Positions 44,723-54,300 of a DNA stretch of 64,000 nt are shown piece after piece. Origin of the DNA: Nitrososphaeria archaeon. Lineage in GTDB: Archaea; Thermoproteota; Nitrososphaeria; Nitrososphaerales; JANXEG01. Below the pieces are notes generated by a model. The model did not search any database, was not told where the DNA came from, and was given only the letters and a program-made list of their open reading frames with translations. The stretch is taken from positions 1-64,000 of the forward strand of contig JARVKA010000002.1 of NCBI GenBank assembly GCA_029775915.1, in the 5' to 3' direction. Position 1 is the first letter of the stretch. Each line of letters opens with the position of its first letter. Position numbers and translations under genes: made by a program.

Positions 44723-45778
44723 ATGATTACTGGGGTTACAATCGATTTATTAAGTTTTTTAAACACACCATCTTATCGCAATAGAGTTTTAGCTATAGGT
44801 ATTGGTACTGCAGGTTGTAGAATAGCATCCCAACTTCAACATATGAGTAGTTCAATTGGTAAATTTATTTATGTAAGTTGTGATGAACAAGACTTTCCAC
44901 AAATTGGTGAGAGAATTTTAATACCATTAGGAGTTTTAGGAAAATTATCTCCAAAGGTTGTAAGAGGTGCTGCATTGAAATATTTAAAAAATATTGATGA
45001 GTTAATGAAAGATTCCTTCTTAATCTTTCTTATTTCAGGGCTTGGTGGTAGTGTAGGTACTGGATTAGCACCCCTGTTAGCTGAGCGCATTCATAAATCT
45101 GGAGCACTTGGCGTTGGCATATTTACTATGCCATTCAAATTTGAGAAAGATAAGCACTTTTATTCAGCTATTACATTACAGAGATTAAAAGGCTTAATGG
45201 ATGCGATGATAATTATCGATAATGATGAGATTTTAGAGAGTATGAAAGAGTTACCCATAATCGATAGTTATAAATCCATAAATCGATTAATAGCCTCAGC
45301 TTTAAACTCTATGATTGAAGCTTCGGCTGAATCTGGACTCAATGTAGGTATTAGAAAATTTATTGATACTGTTAAGTGCAATGGTTATTCAATTTTATGC
45401 TTAAGCCAATCATCATCAATTAATCGAGGTGAAGAAGCGATTATAGGAGCAATTCACTCATTATATCGAGTAGCAGATCCTGAGAAAGCTACAAAAGCGA
45501 TTTTATTCCTAATGGGTGGGAGTGTATCTTTAAATGAGGTTTCTACAGTGATTTCTCGATTAAATTCACTTGTAGGAAATGGTGCGGTAGAAATTCATTA
45601 TGGAGTGAATAATAATTTAAGTACAAATTCTTTACTTACAGTAGCGTTACTGACATCCGGATTTCCAAAAACAAAGTTTGATGATTATGACCCTTTTGCA
45701 AAAATTCCCTATAATATAGATGATGAAGTGGATATATCTATCGATTTAGAGCTACCTAAGTTAGAGAGAATAGATTGA
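44723..45778 (+). CDS. Divergent FtsZ/tubulin-like protein
   Basis: The 351-residue protein follows FtsZ order: LAIGIGTAGCRIASQLQHM at the N-terminus, then the G-box region FLISGLGGSVGTGLAPLLAE (residues 102-121), GVGIFTMPFKFE, and NVGIRKFIDTV with CLSQSSSINRGEEAI. Canonical FtsZ has GGGTGTG, but residues 108-114 here are GGSVGTG. The T7 loop NxDxxD is NVGIRK (207-212), lacking both catalytic aspartates. It probably binds nucleotide weakly and hydrolyses poorly. No cell-division partners adjoin. It may be a scaffold or a divergent TACK-archaeal FtsZ. Confidence 0.82.
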   Translation: MITGVTIDLLSFLNTPSYRNRVLAIGIGTAGCRIASQLQHMSSSIGKFIYVSCDEQDFPQIGERILIPLGVLGKLSPKVVRGAALKYLKNIDELMKDSFLIFLISGLGGSVGTGLAPLLAERIHKSGALGVGIFTMPFKFEKDKHFYSAITLQRLKGLMDAMIIIDNDEILESMKELPIIDSYKSINRLIASALNSMIEASAESGLNVGIRKFIDTVKCNGYSILCLSQSSSINRGEEAIIGAIHSLYRVADPEKATKAILFLMGGSVSLNEVSTVISRLNSLVGNGAVEIHYGVNNNLSTNSLLTVALLTSGFPKTKFDDYDPFAKIPYNIDDEVDISIDLELPKLERID

Positions 45779-46025
45779 TAAATTAATAATGAAAATCAAT
45801 CGAATAAGATTAGTTAATTAAAAACTTCTAAAGAAAGCTCATAGTTTCAAATAGAGGTAGCTAATATGTAATGAAAATTTTTAACTTTTTATATATCATC
45901 ATTCGATTTTTGCCTCATAAATGTATTTAAAAATGAGTGAAAAATAATCCTTTCCCATTTTTCTCTTTTATGTTTTAATATAGACTCATAAAATGGGAAT
46001 GATTAAAAGAGTTGTGTGAGTGATG

Positions 46026-46088
46026 ATTAGTGTTAGATTCAGTGTTGTGAGTAAGAAAAATTATTTTTTCTAAAAATCTAACACTAAT
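46026..46088 (+). repeat. Terminal-inverted-repeat element, copy 1
   Basis: A 63-bp unit begins ATTAGTGTTAGATT (46026-46039) and ends with its perfect complement AATCTAACACTAAT (46075-46088). The middle includes GTGAGTAAG, AAAAATTATTTTTTC and AAAAATC. The same unit, inverted, occurs at 57221-57288. There is no coding capacity and no clear target duplication. It could be a miniature transposon (MITE-like) or a structured RNA. It lies between the FtsZ-like gene and tRNA-Gln(CTG). Confidence 0.75.
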
Positions 46089-46165
46089 TTACGAAGTTTT
46101 TAAATTTATTATAAAGCTGGCATAGAACCTTAATGCAAAAATACAATGATATGGGATAAAAATGG

Positions 46166-46267
46166 TAGCCCGGGGCAGATTCGAACTGCCGTCACCGGCT
46201 AACCCCTATTAAAGATCCAGAGGCCGGTATCCTTAGCCCTTGGGGTTGGCCGCTAGACCACCGGGCT
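46166..46267 (-). tRNA. tRNA-Gln(CTG) with two introns
   Basis: The acceptor AGCCCGG pairs with CCGGGCT, and the T arm is GGCAG-TTCGAAT-CTGCC. The anticodon arm CCGGC-CTCTGGA-GCCGG forms after removing a 16-nt insert at 46201-46216 at the canonical 37/38 site. A D arm (GTCT with GGAT) forms after removing 13 nt at 46233-46245 between positions 21 and 22. The spliced length is 73 nt. CCA is encoded at 46163-46165. Confidence 0.9.
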
Positions 46268-46969
46268 AACCACAAATAAATTAAGTAAAGGTTCGATTAA
46301 GCATTTTCCTATAATTTGATTCATAAAGAGTTTTTAAAGTATGATGCGATTTTAAAGGTTCGTGAATCATCACCAGATTTAACAGCAACTGGTGTAAATA
46401 CATCTCTCTTTTAATTCCCTTTATTGGGATTTCCCTTATGAATCCGATACCTTTTCTTGCCTTTTTTGACTGGAGGGGCTCTTTTCTTAGCGTTTTGCCG
46501 ACCACTCTTCGATTATCTATTAATTGCAAAACCCTTTATAAAGATAATCGAGAAAATAATTAATTAATTAAGCTTTTCATTAAACTCTAAAAACTACTAT
46601 ATATACAAATTTTTTTCATTTCTTTAATGAATGGTTTTATTCATATACTACACATAAAGCCAACAGAAAGATAGCCAAGAGAAACATGAAGAATATATTC
46701 TGAAAGAGCTTAATGTAAAAATGCAAGGATATTACTCAAATTTACTGGTATAATAAAAATGTTCTTCGTATCATTATGCTTACAAACTTGCAAAATATAC
46801 TAAATAGATCTATATATTAATTAAAGACCATATTAAAAGAGTCTTAAACACATAAAAATTATGAAAGAATAAAATATCCCATAATAAAACTATAAACAAA
46901 AATTTTGCAAGATGGATATAAACAAATATGCTACAGTGAAAGTTTAAAAGAAGGTGATATTATTCTTCT
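46268..46969. other. Gene-poor stretch with an uncertain 82-codon frame
   Basis: A minus-strand frame at 46281-46529 encodes a basic peptide (KKARKGIGFIREIPIKG) matching nothing I know; a neighbouring frame over the same bases is also partly open, so it may be a decayed gene. The remaining 440 bases are AT-rich with stops in all frames. No RNA gene or repeat recognised. Confidence 0.4.
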
Positions 46970-47709
46970 TTAGTTATTAAGCTTCTTAGCCACTCTGAAT
47001 TTTGGTGAAATTCCATTAACGAGTTTTCCAGCTTCATAGAGAAGTTTTTCATAATTTAGCTCCGTGTATTCATGGATATGTTTCTCAATTTGGCTAAGTT
47101 ACTATGCTAACGGCCATCTGACTATTCATCAAGTTCGCTTCAGCGATTCTAAGCGGGTAGTCTGAATAATATTCAACTAACCCAAGCCTCTTAGCAAAAA
47201 CTATGTGGCGGCATATATTCAGCATAGCTTTTATCGCCTTATGCATGGCTCTTTCAAATGCGTAGATCCTTTCTCAATAGAAGCTTCTTATCAATATGTG
47301 GGTCTTCTTTCAACCATAAATTGCACAGATACTCATAATCAGTGTTGTAAACAAGATAATTCTTTATGACATCGATAATAAGTGCACTTTCCGTATCATC
47401 TTTATCTACAAGTTTTATGCCTTGAGTTAAAATTTTATATTTTTAAGGTAAACCAGCTTTTTCAATATCCACAATATCCACTTTATTCTCAGGAACCTTT
47501 AAAGCTCTCGCAATCTCACTTATTAAGATAACCATAATGCTAAAATCTTCTTTAGACCTCAATTTTAAGGCTAAGTTAACATCGTGAGCGCTAAAGCCCT
47601 CAGCCACGGAGCCAAATAAGTATGCAAGAACAACATCATATCCGTTGAGAAGTTGCCGCAAAGACTCTATACACTTAATCCTAGAAATCTTGAAGAAGGA
47701 ATGCATCAA
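46970..47709 (-). pseudogene. Decayed MntA-HepT (nucleotidyltransferase-HEPN) toxin-antitoxin pair
   Basis: From ATG 47709 the frame shows a minimal nucleotidyltransferase: YLFGSVAEGFSAHDVNLAL, in which the catalytic DxD is DxN. An in-frame stop at 47443-47445 is followed in the same frame by KYKILTQGIKLVDKDDTES and NYLVYNTDYEY, the rest of MntA. Then, near 47273, a HEPN protein begins (ERIYAFERAMHKAIKAMLNI, RHIVFAKRLGLVEYYSDYP), broken by stops, with its tail HEYTELNYEKLLYEAGKL in another frame. In intact systems MntA AMPylates and neutralises HepT ribonuclease. Both halves are dead here. Confidence 0.72.
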
Positions 47710-48054
47710 AAATTCCGAGAAGTTTCCACGGAACTACGCAAGAAGGTTAAGGTTCACGAGAAGGTGGAAGCTTAAGGCATTGGCTTCCGAACTCGATTGA
47801 TTGCGTCTAGGAGACTGGAGCTGTTACAACCTTTCGCAACAGTCATTATAGATTTCTATAACGCCGCCCATGGAGTAATTTAGAACGCCTATTGAAATTT
47901 CTTATGACATCCCTACTCATTATTCTGAGATATCTTTTCGGCCAATGTCGAGGTATTTAGACTATCCCCACTTCTTAACATCCCTTCTCGATCAATCTAG
48001 TTAGTTGCTTTACCATTGAGGTAGGAATAAGGTATATTTATACTTGTGGTATAG
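47710..48054. other. Gene-free stretch of unusual composition
   Basis: The segment is richer in G+C than its surroundings, with a short plus-strand frame from 47701 (24 codons). Stops interrupt all frames and I recognise no protein, repeat or RNA. The composition suggests foreign origin, like the adjoining dead toxin-antitoxin locus. Confidence 0.35.
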
Positions 48055-48147
48055 CGCCCTGGCCGGGATTTGAACCCGGGTCGGAGCGGTGACAGCGCCC
48101 CATACTCGACCGGATTGTACGAACCAAGTTCTCTATACTACCAGGGC
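48055..48147 (-). tRNA. tRNA-Asp(GTC) with a D-loop intron
   Basis: The acceptor GCCCTGG pairs with CCAGGGC, the T arm is CCGGG-TTCAAAT-CCCGG and the anticodon arm is GGGCG-CTGTCAC-CGCTC, giving GTC. The D arm (GTAT with GTAT, loop containing GGTC) forms after removing a 20-nt insert at 48113-48132 around position 15/16. The spliced length is 73 nt. CCA is not encoded. The canonical 37/38 site is uninterrupted. Confidence 0.88.
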
Positions 48148-48260
48148 ATCTAAATTTAAGATATACTTTGGATTTTTTAAATTTATCGAATAACTTAAAT
48201 TCCTTTTCTCATTAAGCTAAAAGTTTATTTAATAGTTGTGTAGATTGTGAATGGGGTTTA

Positions 48261-49130
48261 ATGGTTATAATGGAAAGATTATCAGTAAATGATTCAATAA
48301 AGATTATTGATAATTTGATTATTAATTATCCAGATTTACGCAATCTCCTAGAGTTACAAAAACAGATTTTAATAGCTCAAAGGAGAATTAGAGAGAGTCC
48401 AAATAAAGGAACCAATATAAATTGGGAAGAATCGCATTTTATCATTTCAAATTTGCAAGAAAGTATTCGCAAATCCAATAAACCTTTAATTAATTTTCTC
48501 AATCCATCTATATTCAATTTTGATGAATTACTAAATACTTTTAATCAAGTGATTGAAGTTTTATCTAAAATAATTGTGAAAAAAGATGATTTATTAAAAA
48601 ACTTATCGAATGAGTTAATTAAAGATATTGAAGCGCTTATAACTGCATATTTAAAGAATGATGAAGATTTTTTCATAAATTATAGTAAAAAGTTAAGCAT
48701 TAGCCCAACTTTAATCATTTTCATTATTAATATTTTGATTCAACCATGCTTTGAGGAAATAGCGAACAGAATCGATTCATCAATATTGGAGAATTGGTGG
48801 CAAGCACCTTGCCCAATTTGTGGGAGAAAGCCTATAGTAGCTAAGTTGAAGAATCGTAAGCGCTACCTTATATGCTCTTTATGTAATGTAGAATATCTCG
48901 CTGATCTCTTTCTTTGTGTTAATTGTGGTAATATAGATCCTGCAACCTTTAAGTTTCTCACTCCAGAAAATCATTCAGAATTTCGAGTAGATTTTTGTGA
49001 AAAATGTAAGCATTATATAAAGGTTATAGATGAGGAGAAGTTAAAAAAACCTATTCCAAAAGGGTTTGAGGATATTCTCACAATAGATCTTGATATTATG
49101 GCTGAAAAAGCTGGATTAATTAGAGATTAA
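48261..49130 (+). CDS. fdhE: FdhE-like formate dehydrogenase accessory protein
   Basis: The 289-residue protein has a helical N-terminus and C-terminal zinc ribbons starting at Cys184: CPICGRKPIVAK, ICSLCNVEYLADLFLCVNCG and FCEKCKHYIKVID. This series matches FdhE, an iron-binding maturation factor that helps export or activate formate dehydrogenase. The fdhABC genes lie on the opposite strand 0.7-6 kb away, which strengthens the call. Its last bases overlap the convergent neighbouring gene by 4. Confidence 0.86.
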   Translation: MVIMERLSVNDSIKIIDNLIINYPDLRNLLELQKQILIAQRRIRESPNKGTNINWEESHFIISNLQESIRKSNKPLINFLNPSIFNFDELLNTFNQVIEVLSKIIVKKDDLLKNLSNELIKDIEALITAYLKNDEDFFINYSKKLSISPTLIIFIINILIQPCFEEIANRIDSSILENWWQAPCPICGRKPIVAKLKNRKRYLICSLCNVEYLADLFLCVNCGNIDPATFKFLTPENHSEFRVDFCEKCKHYIKVIDEEKLKKPIPKGFEDILTIDLDIMAEKAGLIRD

Positions 49131-49663
49131 CCCCAACACGGTTCAATAATTCGAACAGGTTTACAATAAAAGTTTTGAATCTTCTCTTCTCCATCATTAA
49201 CCTTCACAATAGCCTTTTCATCCTTATATCCTGGTATAGATACAGATAACTCATAAGTATCTCCAACTAAATTTTTAAACTCATAATAGCCATTTTTATT
49301 AAGAGAAGCATAACGATTCGAGATGGGCATTATAAGAGTTACAGTACCGCCCGTTATTGGCTTATTTGTTTCAGCATCATAAACACTTCCGTGAATTTTT
49401 GCGTTTCCTACAGCCTCACTCAATTGGAAATTCGTTACAACCGTTTCACCCTCTTTTAAAGTTATAGTTTTACTATCACTTTTAAAGCCCTTTAAAGTCA
49501 CGCTAATAGTATAAGTTCCCGGCTTCACATCATTAAACTCATACGTGCCATCAAATAATGTAAATGTCTCTTTGCCATCACAAATCACTCTCACACCTCT
49601 TAATCTCATGCCTTTTGTATCATAAACATGCCCAATGATTCTACATAACGATTGTACACTCAT
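49127..49663 (-). CDS. Carboxypeptidase-regulatory-like (CarboxypepD_reg) repeat protein
   Basis: The 178-residue protein has two tandem beta-sandwich repeats: RIIGHVYDTKGMRLRGVRV with GTYEFNDVKPGTYTISVTLKG, and KIHGSVYDAETNKPITGG with GYYEFKNLVGDTYELSVSIPG. No signal peptide is evident at the N-terminus. Such domains bind carbohydrate or protein surfaces. It lies between FdhE and the formate dehydrogenase gamma subunit, but no role there is known. Confidence 0.8.
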   Translation of the reverse strand: MSVQSLCRIIGHVYDTKGMRLRGVRVICDGKETFTLFDGTYEFNDVKPGTYTISVTLKGFKSDSKTITLKEGETVVTNFQLSEAVGNAKIHGSVYDAETNKPITGGTVTLIMPISNRYASLNKNGYYEFKNLVGDTYELSVSIPGYKDEKAIVKVNDGEEKIQNFYCKPVRIIEPCWG

Positions 49664-49860
49664 ACCGCTTACTTTTTATGAGCGATGCATTTTTTAACTT
49701 TTACACCTTATATTGATTTCCTAAATTTACATAAGTAAAAAATCAATAGTTACTAACAGTTTTTCACTTAATGTACATTTGTAAGCATATTTAACAACAC
49801 CTAACTTTATCCTTCATTACCCATTGAATCTATCTGAAAACTCTTAATAATCAATTGATT

Positions 49861-50511
49861 TTATTGATTACTTCCCTTAACTTCTTTATACCATAATGAA
49901 TGATGCTCTCGAGCAAATTCAGCTGGAATCATACCATCGGTGAACATTCCCTCAAGCAATGGGCGATGCTCCTTGTAAAGAGTGCTCATGTAGAAGTGGA
50001 ACATGAGTACGAAGAGTATAAGGAAGAAGAAGACATCGTGCACTACTAATGCCCATTCATGAATCCATGATGCAAAGTAAGACGGAAACATAAGTATAAT
50101 GCCTGAAATGCCCATAAAGATCATAAACCATACAGCCATTAGCCAATATACCAAAATCTTCTCTGTAGGATTGTGAAAACCAATCTCTGGCTTTTCATTG
50201 CTTAACCCCATGTAATACTTAATCAATTTTATAGAGTCTTTAATATCTTTAATTGTTACTATAATCTTTGTTCGCTTTAAAGCGATTGTATGGTAAAGTA
50301 TGTGGAAGATGCCTACAGCTAAATATAAACCAGCTGCCATTCTATGAATAGTTCTAAACAAATCCATTGTAATAGGTGTTGTTACCATCCAACCGAACCA
50401 TTCTATCTTTAATAATGGTAAGCCTGTAATGATAAAGATTGGCATTAATACCATTATTATTAAATGCTCAACCCTTTCCGCTAACGCCCAACGAAGAATT
50501 TTTTCACTCAT
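49861..50511 (-). CDS. Formate dehydrogenase gamma subunit, cytochrome b
   Basis: The 216-residue protein has four membrane helices with histidines placed as haem ligands: ERVEHLIIMVLMPIF, RTIHRMAAGLYLAVGIFHILYH and WALVVHDVFFFLILFVLMFHFYM. It matches formate dehydrogenase-N gamma (cytochrome b556). It anchors the complex and passes electrons to quinone. It abuts the beta subunit stop (50512), so translation is coupled. Confidence 0.9.
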   Translation of the reverse strand: MSEKILRWALAERVEHLIIMVLMPIFIITGLPLLKIEWFGWMVTTPITMDLFRTIHRMAAGLYLAVGIFHILYHTIALKRTKIIVTIKDIKDSIKLIKYYMGLSNEKPEIGFHNPTEKILVYWLMAVWFMIFMGISGIILMFPSYFASWIHEWALVVHDVFFFLILFVLMFHFYMSTLYKEHRPLLEGMFTDGMIPAEFAREHHSLWYKEVKGSNQ

Positions 50512-51297
50512 TTATTTACTCACCTCCTTACTCTTAACATTAATTTTCTCTCTACGATTAGCTATCCATGACATAGCTACCATTGAACCTAATACAGCAA
50601 GCGTAACTACTCCACCAGCAATTTCTACAAAGTTCTTCATTTGCATCGATAATGGTTGAGTTTTAGCTATTTTGTGATATCCCAATTGCTCAGGCGGGGT
50701 GTCAGTGATTATAAATACAGATGTCCCTTCATTTTCTTCAACTCCATACAAGTAGCCCTTTATTTTATTCTTCTTTTCAATAGCTTTTGCCAACATTTCA
50801 TCACGCTCTCCAAACTCTAAAGCATCCGTAGGGCATGCTTGTACACAAGCGGGCTCTAACCCCTCTCTAATACGATCTGGGCACATTGTACATTTGTAAA
50901 CTTTATTGCTTACTGGATCATATCTTGGGATTTTGAATGGGCATGCAGCAACACAATATTTGCAACCTATACATTTATCCACATTTATTACTACTGGCCC
51001 TTCATTATACTTTGTTATAGCACCAACTGGACAAACATTTCTACAAGTTGGATTTAAACAATGCATACACCTTTCTTGTACGAATTTCCACTTAAATTCA
51101 TCACCTTCACCTATTCCAACAAACTTTACTAATAACCAAGTATTTGGAGTGAGATCAAGCGGATTCGTCCATTCACTACTCTTTGCTGCACTTAACTTAG
51201 TATTCTCAGCTTTAAGTTCCCACCATCTCTTGCAACTCACTTGGCATGCTCTACATGCTATACATCTTGTCGAATCAAATTTTATTGCTTTAGCCAT
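50512..51297 (-). CDS. Formate dehydrogenase beta subunit, 4x[4Fe-4S]
   Basis: I place the start at ATG 51297, after GAGGTGAT; the longer frame from 51363 overlaps fdhA. The 261-residue protein has four cysteine groups: CIACRACQVSC, CMHCLNPTCRNVCP, CIGCKYCVAACP and CTMCPDRIREGLEPACVQACP. A C-terminal membrane helix (EIAGGVVTLAVLGSMVAMSW) anchors it, as in FdhN beta. It relays electrons from the catalytic subunit to cytochrome b. Confidence 0.92.
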   Translation of the reverse strand: MAKAIKFDSTRCIACRACQVSCKRWWELKAENTKLSAAKSSEWTNPLDLTPNTWLLVKFVGIGEGDEFKWKFVQERCMHCLNPTCRNVCPVGAITKYNEGPVVINVDKCIGCKYCVAACPFKIPRYDPVSNKVYKCTMCPDRIREGLEPACVQACPTDALEFGERDEMLAKAIEKKNKIKGYLYGVEENEGTSVFIITDTPPEQLGYHKIAKTQPLSMQMKNFVEIAGGVVTLAVLGSMVAMSWIANRREKINVKSKEVSK

Positions 51298-51307
51298 TTT
51301 TATCACC

Positions 51308-54300
51308 TCATGATGCTTTCTCCACCTTACATAAACAAGCTTTATACTCTGGTATGTGAGCACTTACATCTACGGCATCTATAACCAAAACATTTGCACT
51401 TACTCCAGTGCTTAAACCTTTAAAGCCCCAATGCCAAGGCATCGCAACTTCATGAATAATTTTACCATTAATGGTTAAAGGTTGTAATCTCTCTGTCACT
51501 ATACACTTCATTTTCTCACCTTTAGGGTTCCTAGCGGTTTTCACAATCACATAATCACCACTTTTAACACCAATTTCTTTCGCAAGGGCTGGACTTATCT
51601 CTACAAACATCTCTGGATGGCATTCAATAAGCCAAGGTTGATTTCTCGTTAAACCACCAGCTTGCATATGCTCAGCTAATCTAAAGGTTGTTAATACATG
51701 AGGATACTCCTCACTTTTACCAATAGCTACCGGCTCATAATAGGTATAATAATCACCCCACATCGTTGGATACTCTTTCGCTAATTCACTATCAGGACTC
51801 TCTGCAGGTTCATTATGCAAAGGCAATCCATGATGAAGTGGGTTGGTTGGTGGCAATTTAGGATTATATAGCTGGCTAGACCATATAGCTGCCTTATCTA
51901 AACCTAACCAAACATTTTCATTCATAGCGAACCAAACGAAGAAAGTCTTAACCCCAGGGTTGCTTTCATTTATATTATAAAGAATTCTTTGATTATCCAT
52001 CCAACTCCAAGCCCAATTCTTGAAATAACCATATTTAGCATCTTGCTCATCTACGGGTCTAATATCACGCCTCTTTGGCATTATACCATCGATATCAGGT
52101 CTAGCCTCTGGATCATAAGAATTTCTATACAATACATTAGCAGCGCTTTGGAATAATGTAGTATTGCCAACCTTTATGCTCTTAGCTCCTATTTCTTTAT
52201 AAATAGATTCTGGGTCTCTTCCGAAGCGAGAAGGCCAAGCCAATTCAGGGTTAACTGGCAGATCAACACCACCTATAGTTCTCTTCACAACCACACCATT
52301 CTCTTCTCCAAACTTCTCCGATGGTAACTTTATTCCAGCTTTCTTTAAAACAAATCTTATTCTCTCATACAATTCGGTAAGATATTCTAACTCTGGCTTA
52401 CATTCACCTGGCGGATCTGCAGCTTTCCAACGCCATTGAATCCATCTTCCTGTATTGGTAATGCTACCGGATCTTTCAACTTGGAAGGTACCTGGTAATA
52501 CTATATCTGCATACCATGCAGTCTCTGTCTCAAAAAGCTCATTAACGACTAAGAAGAGATCTGGACTCGATAAGGCTTTTCTCACAAGGCCTGCATTGGG
52601 CATCGATACCGCTGGATTCTCACCATTGCATATCAAAACTTTAATCTCACCAGCCAATATCTTTCTAAAGAGTTTAACAATCGGATTACCAAATCCTACT
52701 GGTAAATCACATATAACAGGCTCATTATCCGGATCGATGCCGGGCCATGTGCCTATATAAATTCCCCAATGGTATTCAAGAGCGTTCCATGTGGGGAAAT
52801 GCCTATTGTAATATCTCTGCTCAATCTTGTTGTAAGATGGATCGTCATCATTTGCCTTTTTTGCATTCGGATCATAACATCCTCCACGCTTTACTGGATC
52901 ATAATTCTTCCACTTTTGATACCTTCTGATTTCAGTTTCATCTCTCGGTGGAGCTCTATATCCCATTATTACATGCATAAGCAGATTCATATCTGTAGAG
53001 CCTTGCACATTACTAATACCTCTTAAAGCATTAATGCCCCCTCCAGGTACGCCGATGTTTCCAAGGAGTAATTGTAGAATCGCTTGCGCTCTGATAGCTT
53101 GAGTAGCATTTGTGTGTTGCGTGGTACCCATAGCATAATAGATGTTACACGGTCTATTCTTTGGATCTGTAAAAGTATCTGCAATGAGCTTAAACTTATC
53201 TACAGGTATTCCACTAATTCTAGAAACTTCTTCTGGCGTATATTTAGCAACAAGAGCCTTCAATCTATTAAATATGGAATTGGGATGATCTAACCCGACA
53301 AGGTTACCTTGAAGATCGTAAGGTGCATTCGTTCTCTTCTCAATAAATTCCCTATCTATGCGCTCTGGTTTTTCATAAAGGAGATAGCGTATTAAGCCTA
53401 AGTATATGGCTGCTTCTGAGCCAGATCTATACCTTGCGTAAATATGAGCTTTAGAACTCGTTCTATTATACCTTGGGTCCAAATTTATTACTATAGCATT
53501 ATTCTTTTCAATAGCTTCTGTCACCCATTTGAATTCCATTGTATGTGATTCGGCTGGATTGCTCATAATAAGGAAGCATTTTGAATTCTTTGCATCCACT
53601 ATATGGTTCGTCATAGCACCAAAACCGAATGTATTAGCAAGAGCTACAACCGTTGAAGCATGGCACTTTCTTGCTTGATGTTCTACATTATTAGAGCCCA
53701 ATAAAGATATTAACTTTCTTGCAAGGTAGCACTCTTCATTATTCCAATAAGATGATCCAAGCCATGCGATGGGCGAATCTCTTCCAACATAGTAATAATC
53801 ATCTTTTCCAGTTTTAGGATTTTTTCTCTTATATGGTACTGTGGCTAAAGCATCCTTTATTTTCTCAGCGATTATAGAATAAGCCTCATCCCATGAAATC
53901 CTTACCCATTTTGGATCCTCATTCTCACCCTTCTTTGGATTGGTTCTTTTCATTGGGTAAAGAATACGACGAGGGCTATTCACAGCTTGAATTAAAGCTG
54001 ATGGCTTACTACATAAAGCTCCTTGATTTATCGGGTGGTAAGGATCGCCTTCTATCTCTATTATTTTTCCTCTCGTTGATAAATCTCTCTCTAAAAATTT
54101 AGCATAAATATCTCCTTCTTTCATATCAACAGAACTTCCTTCTAAGGTTGTTACTAATAATCCACAACCACCAGCACAATAAGGACAAATACTTGGAGTT
54201 TTTTTACCTATTTTATAATTCTGCATCCTTCCTCTTTGGGGCAAAATTGTTATTGAAGAACCTTGAACCTCAGGTATAGCTCCTAAAGCGAGTGTAGTTA

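Noticed and set aside
906-46267. Direct repeat of about 35 bases at 906-940 and 46166-46200 as attachment sites bounding a 45-kb integrated element.
   Set aside because: Each copy is the 3' half of a complete, different Gln isoacceptor gene (TTG and CTG), and the DNA between holds core genes (ribosomal proteins, glyS, thermosome).
46281-46529. 82-codon basic protein next to tRNA-Gln(CTG).
   Set aside because: Neighbouring frames are comparably open, no motif is recognised and there is no start signal; kept only as an uncertain item in the gap description.
52455-53293. Open frames opposite fdhA.
   Set aside because: They are antisense shadows of a conserved 1028-codon gene and lack ribosome sites.
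53663-53672. Selenocysteine in formate dehydrogenase.
   Set aside because: The active-site codon is a normal cysteine codon (Cys244) and the frame needs no TGA readthrough.
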